The notes under the pieces were generated by a model. The model did no database searches. It was not told where the DNA came from and saw only the letters and a program-made list of their open reading frames with translations. 32,112 nucleotides of DNA from JBDRGD01 sp043818095 (GTDB lineage: Bacteria > Chloroflexota > Dehalococcoidia > Dehalococcoidales > RBG-16-60-22): contig JBDRGD010000001.1 in the NCBI GenBank assembly GCA_043818095.1, positions 1-32,112 of the forward strand. The letters run 5' to 3'. Positions within the stretch are counted from its first letter, which is position 1; each line of letters begins with the position of its first letter. Shown here in pieces: positions 14,105-22,046 of this stretch. The position numbers and the translations under genes are program-made.

Positions 14105-15406
14105 ATGGAAAAGACGAAGTATCTTATCATCGGTAATTCCGCCGGGGGCATCGGCGCGGTGGAGGCAATCCGGCGGACGGACACCGCCGGGGCGCTTATG
14201 GTGGTCTCCGACGAGCCTTATCCGGCCTATTCCCGCCCGATGATTGCGGAGCACCTCGCCAGCGGTATCCCGGTGGAGAAAATGCTCTTCCGCCCGGCCG
14301 ATTTCTACGAGATGAACACGGTGAAAACGCTCCTGGGGGAGAAGGTGGCGGTGGTGGACTTCAAGGGGCAGACCGCGCGGCTGGAGAGTGGAGGGCAAAT
14401 CTCCTGGGAAAAGCTGCTGCTGGCGACCGGCGGCGTGCCGATAGTCCCGCCGCTGAAAGGCATCGATTATAACGGGGTCTTTAATTTCATCACCCTGGAC
14501 GACGCCGGGAAGATTGCCCGGTTCCTGAACCGGTTCCAGCACCGCAGCGCCGGGGCCGTGATTATCGGCGGCGGCTTAATCGGTGTCAGTGCCGCCGAGG
14601 CGCTGGTGAAGCGTGGCCTCAAGGTGACCATCGTCGAGATGAAGGAAAGGATTCTGAACACCATCCTGGACGAGGAGGCTTCCGCGCTCGCTGCGGGAGT
14701 GCTGGAGGAGGCGGGCGTGCACATCGTGACCGGGCACACCGTCGCGGAGGCAGGCAGCTATACCCGGGGCTCGGTGAGCAGCGCGGAACTGGAAGGCGGG
14801 GAGACGATTCCCTGCAGCCTGGTCATCGTGGCGATCGGGGTGCGGCCCCGCCTGGAACTGGTGGAGAAGAGCGACGTGGCGGTGAACCGCGGGATACTCG
14901 TGGACAGCCACATGGCGACCTCGGTCCCCCGCGTTTATGCCTGCGGCGATGCCGCCGAGGCTTACGATTTCGTCATCGGGGAGCGGCGCGTGACGCCCGT
15001 CTGGCCGAATGCCTACTCGGGCGGCGTGGTGGCGGGGAGCAATATGGCGGGCGTGCCGGCGGAGTATGCCGGCGGGACGTCTTTGAATGCGCTGAAGTAT
15101 TTCGGGATGCACATCGTCTCCGCGGGCATGGTGACCGCGCCCGATGACAGCTACGAGGTCATCAGCGAGCGGCATGAGGACATCTACCGCAAGGTCGTGC
15201 TTAAGGACGGCCGGGTGAAGGGCCTGATATTCATCGGCGATATCGAGAAGTCGGGGATTATCTATAACCTGATGAAGGACGGAGTGGACGTGACCGCTTT
15301 CAAGGACACGCTGACGAAGGCGGACTTCGGGCTGGCTGCCCTGCCGGAAGCCCTGTGGCGTTCCCACCTGGAAATGCCCGACCGGGAACTGCTGGAAATC
15401 GGCTGA
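14105..15406 (+). CDS. FAD/NAD(P)-dependent oxidoreductase, likely electron-input subunit for glutamate synthase
   Basis: 433 residues of the NADH oxidase / rubredoxin reductase / NirB-type flavoprotein family. FAD-binding GNSAGGIGAVEA is near 10-21, followed by SRPMIAEHLASG, LLLATGG, the NAD(P)-binding IIGGGLIGVSAAEAL (about 152-166), and YACGDAAEA with the C-terminal FAD contact. A dimerisation-type domain ends the protein. There is no redox-active CxxC. It sits 2 bases after hisH and 23 before the glutamate-synthase glutaminase. The usual GltD (Fe-S plus FAD/NADPH) is absent from the window, so I infer this protein and the four-cluster ferredoxin replace it. Alternative: an NADH:ferredoxin or peroxide-linked reductase. 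Confidence 0.8.
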   Translation: MEKTKYLIIGNSAGGIGAVEAIRRTDTAGALMVVSDEPYPAYSRPMIAEHLASGIPVEKMLFRPADFYEMNTVKTLLGEKVAVVDFKGQTARLESGGQISWEKLLLATGGVPIVPPLKGIDYNGVFNFITLDDAGKIARFLNRFQHRSAGAVIIGGGLIGVSAAEALVKRGLKVTIVEMKERILNTILDEEASALAAGVLEEAGVHIVTGHTVAEAGSYTRGSVSSAELEGGETIPCSLVIVAIGVRPRLELVEKSDVAVNRGILVDSHMATSVPRVYACGDAAEAYDFVIGERRVTPVWPNAYSGGVVAGSNMAGVPAEYAGGTSLNALKYFGMHIVSAGMVTAPDDSYEVISERHEDIYRKVVLKDGRVKGLIFIGDIEKSGIIYNLMKDGVDVTAFKDTLTKADFGLAALPEALWRSHLEMPDRELLEIG

Positions 15407-15429
15407 CACGGCACCTACGGGAGAAGGAA

Positions 15430-16569
15430 ATGAGAGAACTGGAATGCGTGCAGAACCCGCATCATGACGGCAAGGTCATCGATGCCTGCTCTATCTTCGG
15501 GATGATGGATACCTCCGGGAAGCGCTTCAACGGCACCGGGATTATCCGGGCGATTGCCAACATGCATGACCGCGGCAACGGGCTCGGCGGCGGTTTTGCC
15601 GTTTACGGTATCTACCCCGAGTTCGCGGAGCAGTATGCCATGCATATCATGTTCACCAGCGCGCAGGGCCAGCGCGAAGTGGAGGCTTTCCTCCAGGACC
15701 GCTTCAACGTCGTCCATCATGAAGAATTGCCCACCCGTCTCCCCCCGGTGGTCAAGGAACCGCCGCTGGTCCGCCGCTACTTCGTCGACCCGCGCCCGCA
15801 GAACCTGAAGGGGCTTTCCGAAGACGATTACGTGGTCAATAACGTGATGACCATCAACACCGAGCTGCCGGACTCCTTCGTTTTCTCCAGCGGGAAAAAC
15901 ATGGGGGTCTTCAAGGGCGTGGGCTACCCGGAGGAAATCGCAGAGTATTTCCGTCTGGAAGAGTACGAGGGCTATCTCTGGACCGCCCACGGCCGTTTCC
16001 CCACCAATACCCCGGGCTGGTGGGGCGGCGCCCACCCCTTCAGCATACTGGACTGGACCGTGGTGCATAACGGGGAAATCTCTTCTTATGGCATCAACCG
16101 GCGCTACCTGGAGCAGTTGGGTTACCACTGCACGATGCAGACGGACACGGAGGTCGTGGCTTATGCCGTGGACTTGCTGGTGCGGAAGCATCACCTGCCC
16201 ATAGAGGTCGCGGCCAAGGTGCTGGCGCCGCCGCTGTGGACGGATATCGACCGCTGTTCCCCGGAAGAGGGGGAGTTCCTCTGCGCGCTACGCCAGGTCT
16301 ATGCCAGCCTGCTGCTCAACGGGCCCTTTACGATAATCATCGCCCACAACGGCGAAATGATAGGGCTGACGGACCGCATTCGCCTGCGCCCGCTGACCGT
16401 GGGGGAGAAAGGGGACATCCTCTACCTTTCCTCCGAGGAATCGGCGATTCGGCTGATTTCCCCGGAACTGGACAAGGCCTGGATACCCGTGGGCGGGCAG
16501 CCGGTCATCGGCCGGCTGAAAACGCAAAGCAGCGGAAAAAAGGAAATGGTAGCGGTGGAGAAAGCGTGA
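15430..16569 (+). CDS. glutamate synthase, stand-alone glutaminase (class II amidotransferase) subunit
   Basis: 379 residues from ATG 15430 with GGAGAAGGA upstream. The N-terminal nucleophile is likely C20 in DACSIFGMMD, after a 19-residue propeptide that would be removed. Ntn-fold glutaminase features follow: GGGFAVYGIYPEF, TAHGRFPTNTPGWWGGAHPFSILDWTVVHNGEISSYG (substrate loop and the Asn/Gly oxyanion segment), and TDTEVVAYAVDLL. It corresponds to the first domain of GltB, releasing ammonia from glutamine for the FMN subunit. Such split GltB proteins are known in archaea and some anaerobes. Its TGA overlaps the hisF ATG (TGATG), so the two are translationally coupled. Confidence 0.88.
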   Translation: MRELECVQNPHHDGKVIDACSIFGMMDTSGKRFNGTGIIRAIANMHDRGNGLGGGFAVYGIYPEFAEQYAMHIMFTSAQGQREVEAFLQDRFNVVHHEELPTRLPPVVKEPPLVRRYFVDPRPQNLKGLSEDDYVVNNVMTINTELPDSFVFSSGKNMGVFKGVGYPEEIAEYFRLEEYEGYLWTAHGRFPTNTPGWWGGAHPFSILDWTVVHNGEISSYGINRRYLEQLGYHCTMQTDTEVVAYAVDLLVRKHHLPIEVAAKVLAPPLWTDIDRCSPEEGEFLCALRQVYASLLLNGPFTIIIAHNGEMIGLTDRIRLRPLTVGEKGDILYLSSEESAIRLISPELDKAWIPVGGQPVIGRLKTQSSGKKEMVAVEKA

Positions 16570-17336
16570 TGCTGACCAAGCGGATTATTCCCTGTCTGGA
16601 CGTCAAGGGGGGCAGGGTCGTCAAGGGCACCAGCTTCGTGAACCTGCGTGATGCCGGCGACCCCGTGGAGCTGTCGCGCTATTACTACGAGCAGGGCGCG
16701 GACGAGCTGGTCTTCCTGGATATTACCGCCACCCCGGAGCAGCGTGACACCGTGGTGGAGATGGTGGAGCGCATCGCTGCGGAGGTGTTCATGCCGCTGA
16801 CGATCGGGGGCGGACTGCGCCGCGCCGAGGACGTCCGGCACATGCTGCAGGCGGGTGCGGACAAGGTTTCCATCAACACGGCGGCGGTGCTGGAGCCGGA
16901 GCTTATCCGGCAGGCGTCGGCCCGCTTTGGCAGCCAGTGTATCGTCGTCGCCATCGATGCGAAAAGGATTTCCGGGGCGAATCCTCCGGCGTGGGAGGTC
17001 TACACCCACAGCGGGCAGAAGCCCACCGGCCAGGACGCCGTGGCATGGGCGCAACGCGCCGTGGCGCTGGGGGCGGGGGAAATCCTGCTCACCAGTATGG
17101 ACGCCGACGGCCATCGCGCCGGCTATGATATTGAACTTAACCGCGCCATCTCGGAGGCGGTCACCGTGCCGGTGATTGCCAGCGGCGGCGCGGGCACGCT
17201 GGAAGACCTCTACCAGGCGCTGACCGCGGGGAAGGCGGACGCCGTGCTGGCGGCGAGCATTTTCCATTATGGCACCTATACCATCCCGGAGACCAAGCAG
17301 TTCCTGGCCGGCAGGGGAATTCCGGTGCGACGATAG
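16569..17336 (+). CDS. hisF: imidazole glycerol phosphate synthase cyclase subunit HisF
   Basis: 255 residues, a complete (beta/alpha)8 HisF. The catalytic aspartates are D11 (IIPCLDVKGGRVVKG) and D130 (VVAIDAKR). Phosphate-binding glycines are in TIGGGLR and VIASGGAGTLED. With HisH it converts PRFAR and glutamine-derived ammonia into IGP and AICAR. The start overlaps the stop of the glutamate-synthase glutaminase subunit rather than hisH. All expected residues are present. Placement between two glutamate-synthase subunits is unusual; it may simply tie histidine synthesis to glutamine supply. Confidence 0.95.
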   Translation: MLTKRIIPCLDVKGGRVVKGTSFVNLRDAGDPVELSRYYYEQGADELVFLDITATPEQRDTVVEMVERIAAEVFMPLTIGGGLRRAEDVRHMLQAGADKVSINTAAVLEPELIRQASARFGSQCIVVAIDAKRISGANPPAWEVYTHSGQKPTGQDAVAWAQRAVALGAGEILLTSMDADGHRAGYDIELNRAISEAVTVPVIASGGAGTLEDLYQALTAGKADAVLAASIFHYGTYTIPETKQFLAGRGIPVRR

Positions 17337-17346
17337 GTGGAAAAAT

Positions 17347-18855
17347 ATGAAGAGCTATCTGCCACCACAGTTTGTTATCGAACGAAATAAAGACCGGTGC
17401 ATCAACTGCGGGGTCTGCGTCAGCCAGTGCTCCTTTGATTCCCATTTCTGCGACGCGGAAAACGACGAGGTTGCGAGCCGTACGGGCAACTGCGTGGGCT
17501 GCCAGCGTTGCGTATCCTTCTGCCCCACCCGGGCCCTGACCGTCCGCAGGAACCAGTCCGAGTATCGCCAGAACTACAACTGGACCCCGGAGGTCATCGA
17601 CGACATCACCAAGCAGGCGGAGACCGGCGGCATGCTGCTGACCGGCATGGGGAACGATAAAGGGCAGCGGATTTACTGGGACCACCTGATGCTCAACGCC
17701 AGCCAGGTGACCAATCCGTCTATCGACCCCCTCCGCGAGCCGATGGAACTGGTGACCTATCTGGGCCGTAAACCGGACCGCGTGGAGCTCCGGGACGACG
17801 GCGCGCTGGCGCTGAAAACGAAGATGACCCCCCAGGTAAAACTGGAGGTGCCGGTGATGTTCGCCGCCATGTCCTACGGCGCCATCAGCCTGAATATCCA
17901 CCAGTCACTGGCACGGGCGGCGACGGAGGCGGGCACGCTCTGGAACACCGGCGAGGGCGGGCTGCACCCCTCTCTGTATAAATACGGGAAGAACACGATT
18001 GTCCAGGTTGCCTCCGGGCGCTTCGGCGTGCATGCCGGTTACCTGGAGGTGGCGAGGGTCGTGGAAATAAAAATCGGGCAGGGCGCCAAGCCGGGTATCG
18101 GCGGGCACCTTCCCGGGGAAAAGGTCAGCGCCGAGGTGTCACGCACGCGGATGATCCCGCAGGGCACGGACGCCCTGTCCCCGGCACCGCAGCATGACAT
18201 CTATTCCATCGAGGACCTCTCGCAGCTGATTTACGCGCTGAAAGAGGCGACGAACTACACCAAGCCCATCTCGGTGAAGATTGCCGCGGTGCACAACGCG
18301 GCGGCGATTGCCTCCGGCATGGTACGGGCCGGCGCCGACATCATTGTCCTGGACGGGCTGCGGGGGGCGACCGGCGCGGCGCCCAAGGTCATCCGGGACA
18401 ACGTGGGGATTCCCATCGAGTTGGCGCTGGCTTCCGTGGACACCCGCCTGCGGCAGGAGGGCATCCGCAACCTGGCTTCACTGGTCGTTTCCGGCGGTAT
18501 CCGCACCAGCGGCGATGTCGCCAAGGCCATCGCCCTCGGGGCGGATGCGGTCAACATCGCTACCGCGGCACTGGTGGCCATGGGCTGCCACGTCTGCCAG
18601 CAGTGTCACACCGGCAAGTGCGCCTGGGGTATCTGCACCACGGACCTGGAGCTGACCAAGCGGGTCAATCCCGATATCGGCGCGCGCCGCCTGACGAACC
18701 TGCTCCGCGGCTGGAGCCTGGAACTGAAGGATATGCTGGGCGGCATGGGCGTAAACGCCCTGGAAAGCCTGCGCGGGAACCGCCTGCACCTCCGGGGTAT
18801 CGGTCTGACCGACCGGGAACTGGATATACTGGGTGTCAGGATGGCAGGAGAGTAA
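17347..18855 (+). CDS. glutamate synthase FMN/Fe-S synthase subunit (GltB central domain with ferredoxin head)
   Basis: 502 residues from ATG 17347 with AGGTGG upstream. An N-terminal 2[4Fe-4S] domain (C18/21/24/28 and C49/52/55/59) precedes the FMN-binding glutamate synthase barrel. Barrel hallmarks are MSYGAISLNIHQSLARAATEAGTLWNTGEGG, GQGAKPGIGGHLPGEKV and VLDGLRGATGAAP. A cysteine cluster GCHVCQQCHTGKCAWGIC (about 414-431) matches the [3Fe-4S] site. It makes glutamate from 2-oxoglutarate and ammonia, with electrons arriving through Fe-S centres. It is the archaeal-type GltB architecture, with glutaminase and GXGXG parts on separate genes either side. The next gene starts 1 base after its stop. 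Confidence 0.93.
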   Translation: MKSYLPPQFVIERNKDRCINCGVCVSQCSFDSHFCDAENDEVASRTGNCVGCQRCVSFCPTRALTVRRNQSEYRQNYNWTPEVIDDITKQAETGGMLLTGMGNDKGQRIYWDHLMLNASQVTNPSIDPLREPMELVTYLGRKPDRVELRDDGALALKTKMTPQVKLEVPVMFAAMSYGAISLNIHQSLARAATEAGTLWNTGEGGLHPSLYKYGKNTIVQVASGRFGVHAGYLEVARVVEIKIGQGAKPGIGGHLPGEKVSAEVSRTRMIPQGTDALSPAPQHDIYSIEDLSQLIYALKEATNYTKPISVKIAAVHNAAAIASGMVRAGADIIVLDGLRGATGAAPKVIRDNVGIPIELALASVDTRLRQEGIRNLASLVVSGGIRTSGDVAKAIALGADAVNIATAALVAMGCHVCQQCHTGKCAWGICTTDLELTKRVNPDIGARRLTNLLRGWSLELKDMLGGMGVNALESLRGNRLHLRGIGLTDRELDILGVRMAGE

Positions 18856-18856
18856 T

Positions 18857-19618
18857 ATGTCCACAACGAAAACCGATGCCGTATTGAAGATTGACACTGC
18901 GGGAGTGTATTACCGCGATTTGAACCGCGTCCTCCGGGAAGCGGTGGCGGGCGGCACGCGGCGGATCGAACTGCAGAACGTCTGCGGCCAGCGCTATATC
19001 GGCACGGACCTGGAAGGCCAGGTGGTGATAGATGTCTACGGCACCCCCGGCAATGACCTGGGGGCCTTTATGGACGGGCCGGAAATCACCGTGCACGGCA
19101 ACACCCAGGACTGCTGCGGCAATACGATGAACGAGGGCAGCATTGTAGTGCACGGTCACTCCGGGGACATCATCGGGATGTCGGCGCGCGGCGGCAGGAT
19201 TTTTGTCCGCGACAGTGTCAGTTACCGCGCGGGTATTCACATGAAAGAATACGGGGACAAGAAGCCGGCACTGGTCATCGGGGGTACGGCCCAGGACTTC
19301 CTGGGGGAGTACATGGCGGGGGGCGTCCTTGTCGTGCTGGGACTGGAAGGCGGTGCGCCGGTGGCGCATACCGCCAAGTTCATCGGCACCGGGATGCACG
19401 GCGGCGTTATCTACCTCCGGGGCAGGGTCGAGGAGTATCAGCTGGGGAAAGAGGTAGGCGTCGCCCCGCTGGAAACGGCGGATGCCGCGGTCCTGGAAAA
19501 ATACGTCCGGGAGTATGCTGGCTATTTCGGGCAGGACGCCGGACAGATTCTCAAGCACGATTTCTGCAAACTGTTCCCGCGCGATACGCGTCCCTACGGA
19601 CGACTTTACGCCTACTAG
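18857..19618 (+). CDS. glutamate synthase GXGXG-domain subunit
   Basis: 253 residues from ATG 18857 with AGGAGAG upstream. A right-handed beta-helix of repeated G-x-x-G-x-x-x-G turns runs from about residue 45 to 200, for example VVIDVYGTPGNDLGAFMDGPEITVHGNTQDCCGNTMNEGSIVVHG. This is the C-terminal GXGXG domain of GltB (or of FwdC/FmdC relatives) as a separate protein. In fused GltB it is structural, bracing the glutaminase and synthase domains. Its place directly after the FMN subunit assigns it to glutamate synthase. The regulator gene follows 12 bases later. Confidence 0.9.
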   Translation: MSTTKTDAVLKIDTAGVYYRDLNRVLREAVAGGTRRIELQNVCGQRYIGTDLEGQVVIDVYGTPGNDLGAFMDGPEITVHGNTQDCCGNTMNEGSIVVHGHSGDIIGMSARGGRIFVRDSVSYRAGIHMKEYGDKKPALVIGGTAQDFLGEYMAGGVLVVLGLEGGAPVAHTAKFIGTGMHGGVIYLRGRVEEYQLGKEVGVAPLETADAAVLEKYVREYAGYFGQDAGQILKHDFCKLFPRDTRPYGRLYAY

Positions 19619-19630
19619 GGGGTAGCGGCG

Positions 19631-20278
19631 TTGCGGAAAATCGAGATTATCGCCGGGAAGAGTGACGCCATCAGCCGGCTGCGGGCGGCGCTGGTGGACG
19701 CGGGGTACGCGTGTCACTGGCATGATTCCGGCGAGACCGATGAAGAGGACGGCGGGCGGGCGCCGGAACTGGTGCTGCTGGAGGCGGGCAATAGCGAGGC
19801 GCTAGTCCAGGTCAGGCACGGCGGGCCGCCGGTCATTGTCCTGGTGCGCCCGGAGGCAGTCGCCGGCATCAACGGTCACCTGGAGCAGGTGGCCGACTTT
19901 CTTTTAGCGCCGTATGACATCCTCGAACTGAAGCTGCGGATAGCGCGTATTTTACATAAAGCCGGAACGCCTCCCGAGGAAACCATCCGGCGCGGCGACC
20001 TCGTTATCGACCGGGTAAAGTGTGAAGTAGCGGTCGGCGGCAGGGTGGCGATGCTGACCTTCCGCGAGTACGAGCTGCTCAAGTTCCTGGCGGAGCACCC
20101 GGGGCGCACGTTTACCCGGGACGCGCTGCTCAACCGGGTGTGGGGCTACGATTACCTGGGAGGGGACCGGACCGTGGACGTCCATATCCGCCGGCTGCGC
20201 AGTAAGATTGAGGACATCAACCATACCTTCGTGGAGACGGTGCGGAACATCGGCTACCGTTTCTGCAGGGACGCCTGA
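19631..20278 (+). CDS. OmpR/PhoB-type regulator with degenerate receiver (GlnR-like)
   Basis: 215 residues from TTG 19631. The C-terminal half (about 118-213) is a standard winged helix: LTFREYELLKFLAEHPGRTFTRDALLNRVWGYDYLGGDRTVDVHIRRLRSKIE and RNIGYRF. The N-terminal half keeps the receiver outline but not its chemistry. The phospho-acceptor Asp is Glu (E51 in ELVLLEAGN), the conserved Lys before Pro is Ala (LLAPYD, A93), and the acidic pair after the first strand is missing. No histidine kinase is near. It probably works unphosphorylated, like actinobacterial GlnR, which also controls nitrogen genes. It ends the glutamate-synthase run and precedes amt. The regulatory target is inference. 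Confidence 0.88.
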   Translation: MRKIEIIAGKSDAISRLRAALVDAGYACHWHDSGETDEEDGGRAPELVLLEAGNSEALVQVRHGGPPVIVLVRPEAVAGINGHLEQVADFLLAPYDILELKLRIARILHKAGTPPEETIRRGDLVIDRVKCEVAVGGRVAMLTFREYELLKFLAEHPGRTFTRDALLNRVWGYDYLGGDRTVDVHIRRLRSKIEDINHTFVETVRNIGYRFCRDA

Positions 20279-20287
20279 ATTTTCTTC

Positions 20288-20310
20288 CGGCATCACGCCG
20301 ATTATTTTTT
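20288..20310 (+). terminator. weak intrinsic terminator after the nitrogen operon
   Basis: CGGC, loop ATCAC, GCCG, then ATTATTTTTT. The stem is only 4 bp, so termination would be partial and read-through into amt is possible. It lies 9 bases after the regulator stop. Confidence 0.4.
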
Positions 20311-20313
20311 CCC

Positions 20314-20345
20314 GTAATCTGTTTGTAACATTTCCCCGCTAAACT
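20314..20345 (+). promoter_or_regulatory. candidate activated promoter of amt-glnK
   Basis: GTAAT (20314-20318) and GTAAC (20325-20329) form a direct repeat with an 11-base period, followed by a -10-like TAAACT (20340-20345). There is no good -35 box. Tandem 11-base half-sites in place of a -35 are the arrangement used by PhoB/OmpR-type activators. Confidence 0.35.
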
Positions 20346-20374
20346 GGAACTATCCGGACCTGAGGAGGTTAAGG

Positions 20375-21610
20375 ATGGCAGTCAATGCGGGGGATACAGC
20401 CTGGATACTGATTTCTTCAGCAATGGTGATGCTGATGACGCCCGGTCTGGCCCTCTTCTACGGGGGCATGGTCCGCAGCAAGAACGTTCTTTCCACTATC
20501 ATGATGAGCTTCGCGGCGCTGGGGCTGGTGGGGCTGCTCTGGGTGCTCTACGGGTACAGCCTGGCTTTCGGCGATGACGTGGGGGGGATTATCGGCGGAC
20601 TGAACTTCATCGGTCTCTTTAATGTCGGACAGGAGCCTTCTCCGATTTATGCCAGCACCGTGCCCCACTTGGCTTTCATGATTTTCCAGGCGATGTTCGC
20701 CATCATCACCGTCGCCCTGATTACCGGCTCCGTGGTGGAGCGGATGACATTCAGCGCCCTGATGGTCTTCTCCTTCCTGTGGCTCACCGTGGTCTACAGC
20801 CCGGTGGCGCACTGGGTCTGGGGGACCGGCGGCTGGCTGGCGAAACTGGGCGCCCTGGACTTTGCCGGCGGCACCGTGGTGCACATCAATGCCGGCGTCT
20901 CCGCCCTGGCGCTGGTTGCGCTGCTGGGACGCCGCCGTGGCTTTCCCACCACCGTCATGGAGCCCAATAATATCCCCATGGTGGTGCTCGGCGCAGGCCT
21001 GCTCTGGTTCGGCTGGTTCGGTTTCAATGCCGGCAGCGCTTTGACCTCGGGGGGCATCGCCGCCAGCGCTTTCGTGGCGACCAATACCGCGGCGGCTTCC
21101 GCGGCTTTTGTCTGGATGCTGCTGAGCTGGCAGTACAAGCGCCCCACCGTGCTGGGTACGGTCACCGGGGCGGTGGTGGGCCTGGTGGCGATTACCCCCG
21201 CCGCCGGGTTCGTCCCGCCGCTGGCGGGCATCCCCATCGGGGGTATCGCTGCGGTCATCTCTTACTACGGCATGACGCTCTTCAAGATAAAGCGCGGCGT
21301 GGATGACTCCCTGGATGTCTTCGCCTGCCACGGGCTCGGGGGTATCTGGGGAGCCCTGGCGACGGGTATTTTCGCCAGCGTGACGGTGAACGCCGCCGGC
21401 GCCGACGGGCTGATTTACGGCGGCGGCATGCAGGTCTTCAAGCAGCTGGTTGCTGTTCTCGTGGTGGCCGTGTACGCTTTCGGCGTGACCTGGGTGCTGG
21501 GTAAGCTGATTGACGTGACCATGGGGCTCCGCGTGGGCCAGTGGGAGGAAACCGTCGGTCTGGACATCTCGCAGCATGGCGAAAGGGCTTATGGAGGGAT
21601 ATTCCGATGA
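20375..21610 (+). CDS. amt: ammonium transporter Amt
   Basis: 411 residues from ATG 20375 with GAGGAGG upstream. About eleven membrane segments, starting AWILISSAMVMLMTPGLALFYGGMVRSKNVLS, the family signature. The pore histidine pair is visible in YSPVAHWVWG (about 147) and DVFACHGLGGIWG (about 318). A conserved FGWFGFNAGSAL lies between them. Amt passes ammonium through the inner membrane and is blocked by GlnK when nitrogen is plentiful. The TGA overlaps the glnK ATG (ATGA), the classical amt-glnK coupling. No signal peptide is needed, since the first helix inserts the protein. Confidence 0.95.
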   Translation: MAVNAGDTAWILISSAMVMLMTPGLALFYGGMVRSKNVLSTIMMSFAALGLVGLLWVLYGYSLAFGDDVGGIIGGLNFIGLFNVGQEPSPIYASTVPHLAFMIFQAMFAIITVALITGSVVERMTFSALMVFSFLWLTVVYSPVAHWVWGTGGWLAKLGALDFAGGTVVHINAGVSALALVALLGRRRGFPTTVMEPNNIPMVVLGAGLLWFGWFGFNAGSALTSGGIAASAFVATNTAAASAAFVWMLLSWQYKRPTVLGTVTGAVVGLVAITPAAGFVPPLAGIPIGGIAAVISYYGMTLFKIKRGVDDSLDVFACHGLGGIWGALATGIFASVTVNAAGADGLIYGGGMQVFKQLVAVLVVAVYAFGVTWVLGKLIDVTMGLRVGQWEETVGLDISQHGERAYGGIFR

Positions 21611-21945
21611 AGAAAATAGAGGCGATTATCCGGGAAGAAAGCCTGGAAGCGGTCAAGCAGGCGCTGGAAGACGAAAGCTACTACGGGATGACCGTCAGCG
21701 AGGTGCGGGGACGGGGACGGCAGAAGGGCATCCCCCTGCAGTGGCGGGTGGGTGAATACCGGGTGGACCTCCTGCCCAAGCTCAAGCTGGAGCTGGTGGT
21801 GTTCGATGAGGACGTCCCCCGCGCGGTCAACGCCATCGTTACCAGGGCGAGGACGGGGGAAATCGGCGACGGCAAGATCTTTATCATGCCCGTGGAGGAT
21901 GCGGTGCGCGTGCGTACCGGCGACCACGGCAATAGTGCGATTTAG
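21607..21945 (+). CDS. glnK: nitrogen regulatory protein P-II (GlnK)
   Basis: 112 residues, the full P-II length. MKKIEAIIREE, GMTVSEVRGRGRQKG, the T-loop with the modifiable tyrosine Y51 in GEYRVDLLPK, and the C-terminal signature TGEIGDGKIFIMPVEDAVRVRTGD are all present. P-II trimers bind ATP/ADP and 2-oxoglutarate and plug Amt. Y51 is retained, though no uridylyltransferase is in the window. Being translationally coupled to amt, it is named glnK rather than glnB. Confidence 0.94.
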   Translation: MKKIEAIIREESLEAVKQALEDESYYGMTVSEVRGRGRQKGIPLQWRVGEYRVDLLPKLKLELVVFDEDVPRAVNAIVTRARTGEIGDGKIFIMPVEDAVRVRTGDHGNSAI

Positions 21946-21988
21946 CAAAATGCATTCAGGAATCCGAGCGAAGGAGGGCGAGCATGGA

Positions 21989-22018
21989 TTGACGTAACAC
22001 CGGGGTTTGTGGTTTGAT
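21989..22018 (+). promoter_or_regulatory. promoter and possible tandem regulator site upstream of glnA
   Basis: TTGACG (21989-21994), 18 bases, TTTGAT (22013-22018), about 28 bases before ATG 22047. Overlapping it, GTAAC (21994-21998) and GTTTG (22005-22009) stand 11 bases apart, echoing the GTAAT/GTAAC pair at amt. Confidence 0.35.
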
Positions 22019-22046
22019 GCGAATGAATTGTTTAACGAGGAGGGAC

